Shown here one piece after another: positions 24,425 to 28,907 of a stretch of DNA of 28,907 bases; within the stretch, counting starts at the first letter, position 1; the number at the start of each line of letters is the position of its first letter. Under the pieces are notes generated by a model. It had not been told where the DNA came from, searched no databases, and worked only from the letters and a program-made list of their open reading frames with translations. Both the position numbers and the translations under genes were made by a program. Where the stretch lies: IMG/VR virus record IMGVR_UViG_3300044634_002300, positions 1 through 28,907 of that record. One strand, given 5' to 3'. This stretch comes from a virus.

Positions 24425-24465
24425 GAAGTATTATGAAACTAATTGACCTTCTCTTAGAAGAAACT
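24419..24465 (+). repeat. dispersed repeat of leader and CTS-like codons, copy 2
   Basis: Second copy of the leader-plus-signal repeat described at 24084, here AAATAAGAAGTATT followed by the codons for MKLIDLLLEE. The two copies sit 335 bases apart in front of unrelated gene bodies, so a short unit may have been copied to new genes. Confidence 0.75.
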
Positions 24466-24654
24466 AATCCGGAAGATAAAGTTATTCTGGATATTCCCTT
24501 ATTCATTAGACTTCTAGAATATGCCAGAGAAGATGCTCAGGCAGACGTAGATCTACATTTCATGGCCGATAACGCTATCAGACTTTCCACGGAGGGTGAA
24601 ACTTTAACAATGGATCATTACGATCAAATCATCAAGCAAGATGAAGCTAAGTAA
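24433..24654 (+). CDS. 73-aa small protein with CTS-like N-terminus
   Basis: The N-terminus MKLIDLLLEETN has L8-E9-E10. The remainder (about 12-73) is acidic and helical (VILDIPLFIRLLEYAREDA, then MADNAIRLSTEGETLTMDHY). It has no motif and no Cys. It overlaps the next gene by 14 bases. Candidate internal protein. Confidence 0.7.
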   Translation: MKLIDLLLEETNPEDKVILDIPLFIRLLEYAREDAQADVDLHFMADNAIRLSTEGETLTMDHYDQIIKQDEAK

Positions 24655-25060
24655 ACTCATCAGCGAAGCAGAGGTTAAATGCCCTCCCGCAACACAGGAC
24701 ATTGATCTCAATCTTGAGAACAGACAGAAAGCTATTGACGAATACGGATACGGCCCTGCTGACCCTTCCCAAAAGAACGAAAAGTTCTGGAAGAAGAAGA
24801 TGGATATGTGGCAGGTCGATACAGCTGAAGAGCTTAAGAATATGGTTTGCGGTACTTGTGCCGCTTTTGATATTACAGCTAAGACTCTAGACTGTATCGC
24901 CAAGGGCATCGGATCGGACATGGGTACGGAAGATCCTTACGATGTGATTGATGCCGGTGAGCTAGGATACTGCAGATTTCTAAAGTTTAAGTGCGCAGCC
25001 TCTAGAACCTGCGACGCCTGGGTGGTAGGAGGGCCGATAGTCGATAAAAAAAATGGCTAA
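24641..25060 (+). CDS. Cys-rich small protein with CTS-like N-terminus
   Basis: The protein has 139 residues. MKLSKLISEA has I7-S8-E9|A10, a CTS-type site. The body has seven Cys (14, 70, 73, 85, 111, 118, 124), with MVCGTCAAF and GYCRFLKFKCAASRTCDAW clusters; the latter resembles small proteins of aquatic T4-like phages. The Cys spacing could bind zinc or an iron-sulphur cluster, or give disulphides; the sequence does not decide. It overlaps both neighbours (14 and 8 bases). Confidence 0.74.
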   Translation: MKLSKLISEAEVKCPPATQDIDLNLENRQKAIDEYGYGPADPSQKNEKFWKKKMDMWQVDTAEELKNMVCGTCAAFDITAKTLDCIAKGIGSDMGTEDPYDVIDAGELGYCRFLKFKCAASRTCDAWVVGGPIVDKKNG

Positions 25061-25697
25061 CCGAATACAGTTAGCACTAGAGAATTTTGATTCAATATCT
25101 CATTGGAGCAATCCAATTCAGGATCTAGATATATTCTCTACTGAAGATTGTGTTAGGCTATTTGACCAAAATGGGTATCATTTAACTCCGGTAGAGCAAT
25201 TATACGCAGAGCAAAACGGATATCCGCTTAGTACAAGAAGACACGAAACAGTAATAAGAAAACCTTGGCTTACACTAGACAGTACATATACAGGAGCTCA
25301 TATTAACCACTCAGACTTATTTGAACGAAAAGGGTATAGCGGTGAAGCATTAGAGCAACTAAGGCACTATGTACAACATAACAACCTCCTTTGGAAGATT
25401 ATAAAAATGAAACCAAAATGGGGTATCGATATAAGTATAGATTATGTAGATGAAAAAGGTAATGTGTTTGAGGTATTCCACTATGAGTGGGATTCGTTTG
25501 AGTACGAACCTACTGTAGAGAGAAAATTAGCAATTGAAAATTTTATCTTGACACAAGATTGGAACATGCACGCAGTAGAAGTACTAAAACGTAAAAATGA
25601 ATGGTTTGATCTAGACTTTTTTGGACAGTCAAAATGGAGAACTGATTTCTACAACATACCTCCAGAAAAGTTTAAACACATTATATGGGATAACTAG
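25053..25697 (+). CDS. hypothetical A/T-rich gene, aromatic-rich protein
   Basis: The protein has 214 residues and no family is recognised. It is rich in Trp, Tyr, Phe, His and Asn, and has no Cys except one near residue 33. Its DNA is clearly more A/T-rich than the flanking Cys-rich gene, like the 22448 gene, suggesting separate acquisition. No CTS-like N-terminus is seen (MANRIQLALENFDSIS). It overlaps the upstream gene by eight bases and is two bases from the next gene. Confidence 0.66.
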   Translation: MANRIQLALENFDSISHWSNPIQDLDIFSTEDCVRLFDQNGYHLTPVEQLYAEQNGYPLSTRRHETVIRKPWLTLDSTYTGAHINHSDLFERKGYSGEALEQLRHYVQHNNLLWKIIKMKPKWGIDISIDYVDEKGNVFEVFHYEWDSFEYEPTVERKLAIENFILTQDWNMHAVEVLKRKNEWFDLDFFGQSKWRTDFYNIPPEKFKHIIWDN

Positions 25698-25699
25698 GA

Positions 25700-25912
25700 A
25701 TGAAAAATACAGAATTCACAAACCTGATCCAGGAACTAGCAGCTGAAGTGCTGGCAGAAGGAATTCACGATCCTATGAATCCAGGCATCCTCAAGAAGAG
25801 ATTAGGTAAGCTTTCATGTACAAAAGTAAGAGCGGCTAGGGGTAAACTTAAAGACAAAGGCACTACGTATGCAAAAGCCCTGCAGAGGTACCTTAACTAT
25901 CACTGTCAGTGA
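25700..25912 (+). CDS. 70-aa basic small protein with CTS-like N-terminus
   Basis: The N-terminus MKNTEFTNLIQELAAEVLAEG has I10-Q-E12 and L18-A-E20|G21, the same two-site spacing as the 27421 gene (I10-Q-E12 and L18-I-E20). The rest is basic (ILKKRLGKLSCTKVRAARGK, then KALQRYLNYHCQ), probably a compact helical nucleic-acid-binding domain. After trimming at E20 a ~50-residue basic protein would remain, suited to condensing DNA in the head. Similar small proteins are known to me from aquatic T4-like phages without a role. Confidence 0.74.
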   Translation: MKNTEFTNLIQELAAEVLAEGIHDPMNPGILKKRLGKLSCTKVRAARGKLKDKGTTYAKALQRYLNYHCQ

Positions 25913-25913
25913 T

Positions 25914-25928
25914 CTATTTATAAAGAAA
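25914..25928 (+). promoter_or_regulatory. CTATTTATAAAGAAA motif, candidate late promoter-like element
   Basis: This is the same core as at 21497, 25 bases before ATG 25939, in a 26-base gap after a TGA stop. The following AAAACCTTACC has no Shine-Dalgarno sequence. Together with the copies at 2201, 16513 and 21497 it suggests a shared element of late genes. Confidence 0.5.
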
Positions 25929-25938
25929 AAACCTTACC

Positions 25939-26163
25939 ATGTCTAAAGTAACTTTCAACGGAGGCTATTACCTAACAGGTACTTCCCCAGTATCAGGTAG
26001 CTGGAGAGCAATTACCTCAGTATCCTCAAGCACTGTAATCGAATCTGTTAAGTTTGCAGATGGCAGCACAGCCGCAAGCCTGCCACTAGCAGCTGGTCTT
26101 AATCTAGATGTAAAGATTACACAAATCAAACTATCAGCAGGAGGAGCTTTCTTAGCTAAATAA
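25939..26163 (+). CDS. 74-aa small beta-rich structural protein
   Basis: A Ser/Thr/Ala/Gly-rich protein with alternating beta-like segments (MSKVTFNGGYYLTGTSP, then WRAITSVSSSTVIESVKFAD, then LDVKITQIKLSAGGAFLAK). No signal, Cys or motif is present. It could be a capsid-decoration or small fibre-cap protein; nothing decides. It has its own CTATTTATAAAGA element and ends two bases before the next gene. Confidence 0.68.
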   Translation: MSKVTFNGGYYLTGTSPVSGSWRAITSVSSSTVIESVKFADGSTAASLPLAAGLNLDVKITQIKLSAGGAFLAK

Positions 26164-26164
26164 T

Positions 26165-27424
26165 ATGAAGCTGCAGGAAAGCGACTTAGGGGACCTTATT
26201 CTTCATGCGACTAACTCGGAAACCGTTGAAGATTTTCTAGACAAAGTAGAAGCCGATAAACTAGAAAGCAATCTTTCAACTAAAGAACTTGAAGATTTTT
26301 ATAAGGAAAATAGAAATGTAGCTAAAAAAAAATTAAAGATGAATAAAGAAGCTATTTTAAAAGCTATCAAAGAGGTACTGACTGAAAAGAAAGCTACATA
26401 TTGCGGAAGATGCGGACATACTCACGTCAAAGGAACTCCTTGCCCAAGACCTTTCAAAGAAGGGTTATCAACTTACGGCGATGATGCCTATTTCGTAGCA
26501 CCAAACAAAGGGAAGATGAAAAAAGAAGATATTTTAAAAGCCGTTAAAGAAGTATTAGAGGAATCTCAAACTTTTGTAATTTCCCCAGATCCTGCATCTA
26601 GAGAGGCCGCAAAAAAAGCTGCTCAATTAGCAGGAGCTAAGGATCCAGAACTTTACAAGCAGATCGATACTATGAAATCTAATGATTCAGTTACAGTCGG
26701 AGAAGCTATGGTTTCTTCAGATGATCGAGTTAGTTATCTTGAAATTGCATTAGGGCGTGTTTGGAATATGGGACGTGGTAAAAATAAGATTGATTTAAAC
26801 TCAATGGCTCAAGAATTAGTTAACGATATGTTTGCTGAATCGTTAGATGAAGATTTAGACCTAGGTCATGAAGATCACGAGCCGCACATGATCAAATCAG
26901 AGCTTTACCAGATTGCAAAATACGCTATCCAGCTTTATAAGATGGTAGATCAGTTTGACAGTGAGGCTGAAGTTGATTTTCCCGCCTGGTGGCAGTCCAA
27001 AATCACAAAAGCAAACTCAATGGTCAGCAGCGCCAAGCACTACCTTGAGTTCGAACTAGCTGAACCAGCAATGGATCAGGCTATGGTAGAGGAAAAAGCT
27101 AAAATGTATTATCATGTATTAGAAGATGGAGGATATGGTCGTATAGGACATCATAGTTACTTTAATACTCAAGAAGAAGCCGAAAAACGAGCTGATACAT
27201 TATCTGATATGTTCCCTGAATCAGAGTTTTATGTTGAAGCTTATCCTAGCAAAAAAGAACCAGTTAAAGTAACTATGGAAGAAGCTAAAAAAGAACTAGA
27301 CAAAGTCGGTAAAGAAGATAAAGATATCGACAACGACGGCGATGTAGACAAGACTGATAAGTACCTCAAAGGTAGAAGAGTTAAGATCGGCGCAGCAATC
27401 GCCCAGCATTCTAAGAAGAAATGA
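26165..27424 (+). CDS. mosaic protein with two internal CTS-like copies, zinc ribbon and EF-hand-like tail
   Basis: The protein has 419 residues. (a) Residues 1-58: MKLQESDLGDLILHATNSE, then a charged helix. (b) 59-75: MNKEAILKAIKEVLTEKK, a CTS-like unit. (c) About 79-95: a zinc ribbon with CGRC80/C83, H85/H87 and C93. (d) About 118-135: a second CTS-like unit, MKKEDILKAVKEVLEES. (e) A helical domain (VSYLEIALGRVWNMGRGK onward, then HMIKSELYQIAKYAIQLYKM). (f) A short domain with YYHVLEDGGYGRIGHHSYF. (g) An EF-hand/dockerin-like calcium site, D387-I-D389-N-D391-G-D393-V-D395 ending in TDKYL. The parts differ in base composition (d/e and f more A/T-rich), so it looks assembled from pieces. It may be cut into smaller products. 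Confidence 0.72.
   Translation: MKLQESDLGDLILHATNSETVEDFLDKVEADKLESNLSTKELEDFYKENRNVAKKKLKMNKEAILKAIKEVLTEKKATYCGRCGHTHVKGTPCPRPFKEGLSTYGDDAYFVAPNKGKMKKEDILKAVKEVLEESQTFVISPDPASREAAKKAAQLAGAKDPELYKQIDTMKSNDSVTVGEAMVSSDDRVSYLEIALGRVWNMGRGKNKIDLNSMAQELVNDMFAESLDEDLDLGHEDHEPHMIKSELYQIAKYAIQLYKMVDQFDSEAEVDFPAWWQSKITKANSMVSSAKHYLEFELAEPAMDQAMVEEKAKMYYHVLEDGGYGRIGHHSYFNTQEEAEKRADTLSDMFPESEFYVEAYPSKKEPVKVTMEEAKKELDKVGKEDKDIDNDGDVDKTDKYLKGRRVKIGAAIAQHSKKK
26336..26389 (+). repeat. internal repeat coding CTS-like unit, copy 1
   Basis: The bases coding KMNKEAILKAIKEVL repeat at 26513-26566 (KMKKEDILKAVKEVL), including an identical TATTTTAAAAGC core. Each copy starts with an internal Met and ends in (V)LxE, so it looks like a signal-bearing gene start that has been fused in-frame. 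Confidence 0.65.
26513..26566 (+). repeat. internal repeat coding CTS-like unit, copy 2
   Basis: Second copy of the repeat described at 26336, with LEE|S as its end. Present within the same reading frame, 177 bases downstream. Confidence 0.65.
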
Positions 27425-27990
27425 AACTAAATAAGCTTAAAGATATAATTCAAGAGGCATACTTTGAGGTGCTTATTGAGGCTGCCCAGCCCCCGGTCCA
27501 GGGCCCGAAGAGGGACCAAACAGACCCTACGTTGAATATTCTCGGTAAGTTTCCTACCCTGCAAAAGACTCTCACCCATCTCCTAACACCCCAGTACATG
27601 CAATTTGTAGAGAAGGTAGGATGGATGTCCCCTAAACCCTCTACGTTCAAGGTAGAGTTTAAGTCCGGACAAGATATGGTCTTAAAGTGGATGGGTAAGA
27701 ATTTTGAAGCCAATATCGAGGGTAAGCGCTACTACCTAGCCAACCTACCGGAGTACCAGCAGGCACTCGACAAGATCGGTATCATTCTCTCCCACGGTCC
27801 AATCCAGACAGGAATGGATGCACTAGGAGGAGAAGAGGGAGCAGGAGGAGATGTATTCGCAGGAGCAGGAGCACCTGAACCGGCTGCTGATGCCGGTGCT
27901 GATGCCGGTGCTGAAGCAGGAGCCGAGACAGGAGCAGAAACCCCCGCAGCTACTCCCGGAGCTGGAGAGGACGTATTCGCAGGACTCTAA
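27421..27990 (+). CDS. small protein with two-site CTS-like N-terminus and Gly/Ala-rich tail
   Basis: The protein has 189 residues. MKLNKLKDIIQEAYFEVLIEA has I10-Q-E12|A13 and L18-I-E20|A21, the same spacing as the 25700 gene. The centre (30-130) contains a compact domain (LGKFPTLQKTLTHLLTPQYM, then YYLANLPEYQQALDKIGIIL). The last ~55 residues are an Ala/Gly/Glu/Asp low-complexity tail ending in GEDVFAGL; the phrase DVFAG is repeated at about 142-146 and at the end. This may be an internal head protein or a decoration protein tail. It overlaps both neighbours (ATGA and TAATG). Confidence 0.72.
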   Translation: MKLNKLKDIIQEAYFEVLIEAAQPPVQGPKRDQTDPTLNILGKFPTLQKTLTHLLTPQYMQFVEKVGWMSPKPSTFKVEFKSGQDMVLKWMGKNFEANIEGKRYYLANLPEYQQALDKIGIILSHGPIQTGMDALGGEEGAGGDVFAGAGAPEPAADAGADAGAEAGAETGAETPAATPGAGEDVFAGL

Positions 27991-28907
27991 TGGATTTAGT
28001 CGACAAGATAATCAAGGAATGGTCTTGGAGATGTGCTAAGGGTTATCCGCAGTTGGACTCTGAGGAAGATCTTCGTATCTTAGAAGGATTATTTAAAATT
28101 AACCTTACTGAAGCATCTTTGAGAGCAAATACACTAGCTGCCAAACAGCTACTAATTCAAAAATACCCAGAAAACTTTTCCAATATGTCTAACGACTATA
28201 GGATAGGTAACACAGGCAAAATTTCATCAGCTGAATTTGCTGAGATTATAGAAAAAGAGTTCGGTCAAGCTCCTGAAGTTATTGCTCCTAACTCTGAACT
28301 TAATAATCAGAATACTAAACCCGACGGAAGTCGTGAATTCTCACTATTCAAATTTAAAACTGATAAAGGAGCTAGCTCTTTAATACTAGCTGGCGGTCCA
28401 AAAGAACTTAATAGAGAGAGGCAAGAGCACGGAATTATTAATGCAATTAACTCTATAGAAGGAGTAAAGAGCGTTCGAGACCGGGACGGGCAGACTATCG
28501 AAGGAGTTTTAAGAGCTGAAAAAGTACCTATTATCCCTGGCTACAAACACGAACCTTACTCGGATATCAAGCTTATAATCCAAGGAACTGACGATCCTTT
28601 TCTAATCTCAGCTAAAGGACCTGTCCCACCCGTCATTGCAGGAGGAGGACTACAGGGTATTATGTTGCTCTCTGATAAGGTACAGAAGTTTGTAAAGCAG
28701 TTCTACGAGGACGCCTACAAGTACTATAAACAGATTTTCGATGAAAACGAATCTCTTACTTACGAAACAAATCTCTACAAGACTAAGTTTTTCAAAGACG
28801 TAAACCGGAAAGTTCCTGAGAATATCGTTTTTGAGATCTTAAGAGGTACACCTGCAGTTGGAGGAGAGGTAGATATGATCTATGTAGGTCCTATGGATGT
28901 CGTAACT
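27990..28907 (+). CDS. large protein cut by window end, possible PD-(D/E)XK-like element
   Basis: Starts at ATG 27990 (TAATG overlap with the previous stop), stays open to the window end (306 codons) and has no stop, so it is partial at the 3' end. Near residues 39-42, L39-T-E41|A42 fits a prohead protease site, so the first ~41 residues may be removed. The later part holds KHEPYSDIKLIIQGTDDPFL then ISAKGPVPPVIAGGG, a D...(I/S)xK pattern that resembles a PD-(D/E)XK nuclease core, as in some virion proteins of T4-like phages. The family is not confirmed. Confidence 0.68.
   Translation, partial: MDLVDKIIKEWSWRCAKGYPQLDSEEDLRILEGLFKINLTEASLRANTLAAKQLLIQKYPENFSNMSNDYRIGNTGKISSAEFAEIIEKEFGQAPEVIAPNSELNNQNTKPDGSREFSLFKFKTDKGASSLILAGGPKELNRERQEHGIINAINSIEGVKSVRDRDGQTIEGVLRAEKVPIIPGYKHEPYSDIKLIIQGTDDPFLISAKGPVPPVIAGGGLQGIMLLSDKVQKFVKQFYEDAYKYYKQIFDENESLTYETNLYKTKFFKDVNRKVPENIVFEILRGTPAVGGEVDMIYVGPMDVVT

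Overview
The window is a stretch of a tailed phage genome of the T4-like myovirus superfamily, or a prophage or metagenomic contig of one. All supported genes lie on the + strand and are packed head to tail, with TAATG or ATGA stop/start overlaps at many junctions. The recognisable baseplate wedge genes (gp25-like and gp6-like), an OB-fold hub/spike protein, a T4-type Zn-finger/Toprim primase and many short late-gene-like proteins support this. The gene content resembles aquatic or marine T4-like phages. Most genes lack a clear Shine-Dalgarno sequence and several have A-rich leaders, which would fit a Bacteroidota-type host, but the host cannot be fixed from this window. I saw no tRNA, rRNA, CRISPR array or insertion sequence.

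Layout. (1) 1-13758 is a baseplate and tail-fibre block: a small helical protein, a gp5-like hub/spike protein, two small proteins, gp25, gp6, a DNRLRE-like beta protein, a small coiled-coil protein, two large baseplate or fibre proteins, a conserved small structural protein, and two tandem paralogous fibre-like proteins. (2) 13763-14751 holds a GIY-YIG-like nuclease and a very small protein-kinase-like protein. (3) 14809-16511 is a replication/repair island, with a DNA primase and a PD-(D/E)XK (RecB/Cas4-like) nuclease. It is flanked by the two longest intergenic gaps, both with hairpin potential. (4) 16557-28907 is a long series of accessory proteins: two nucleotidyltransferases, one of them part of a 974-residue protein that also carries a cytidylyltransferase-type domain and two HExxH zinc peptidase domains; a HAD phosphatase; Zn-ribbon and Cys-rich proteins; and many small basic or acidic proteins. 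The last gene runs off the window.

The main observation is that many proteins of block 4, plus the kinase-like protein and one gene in the baseplate block, begin with a short amphipathic signal (MKLxxLLxE and related forms). It closely resembles, residue position for residue position, the T4 capsid-targeting sequence (MKTYQEFIAE followed by A) that brings internal proteins into the prohead and is then cut by the gp21 protease after (L/I)xE. Similar LxE sites with a small following residue also fall exactly between the four enzymatic domains of the 974-residue protein. I infer that this region encodes a large set of internal head cargo proteins (kinase-like, nucleotide-transferring, peptidase, phosphatase and perhaps nuclease activities) that are packaged, trimmed and possibly injected. 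This is inference from sequence only.

A recurring intergenic element (CTATTTATAAAGA or close variants) precedes five genes or gene blocks and is a candidate late promoter. It resembles the T4 late box in reversed orientation.
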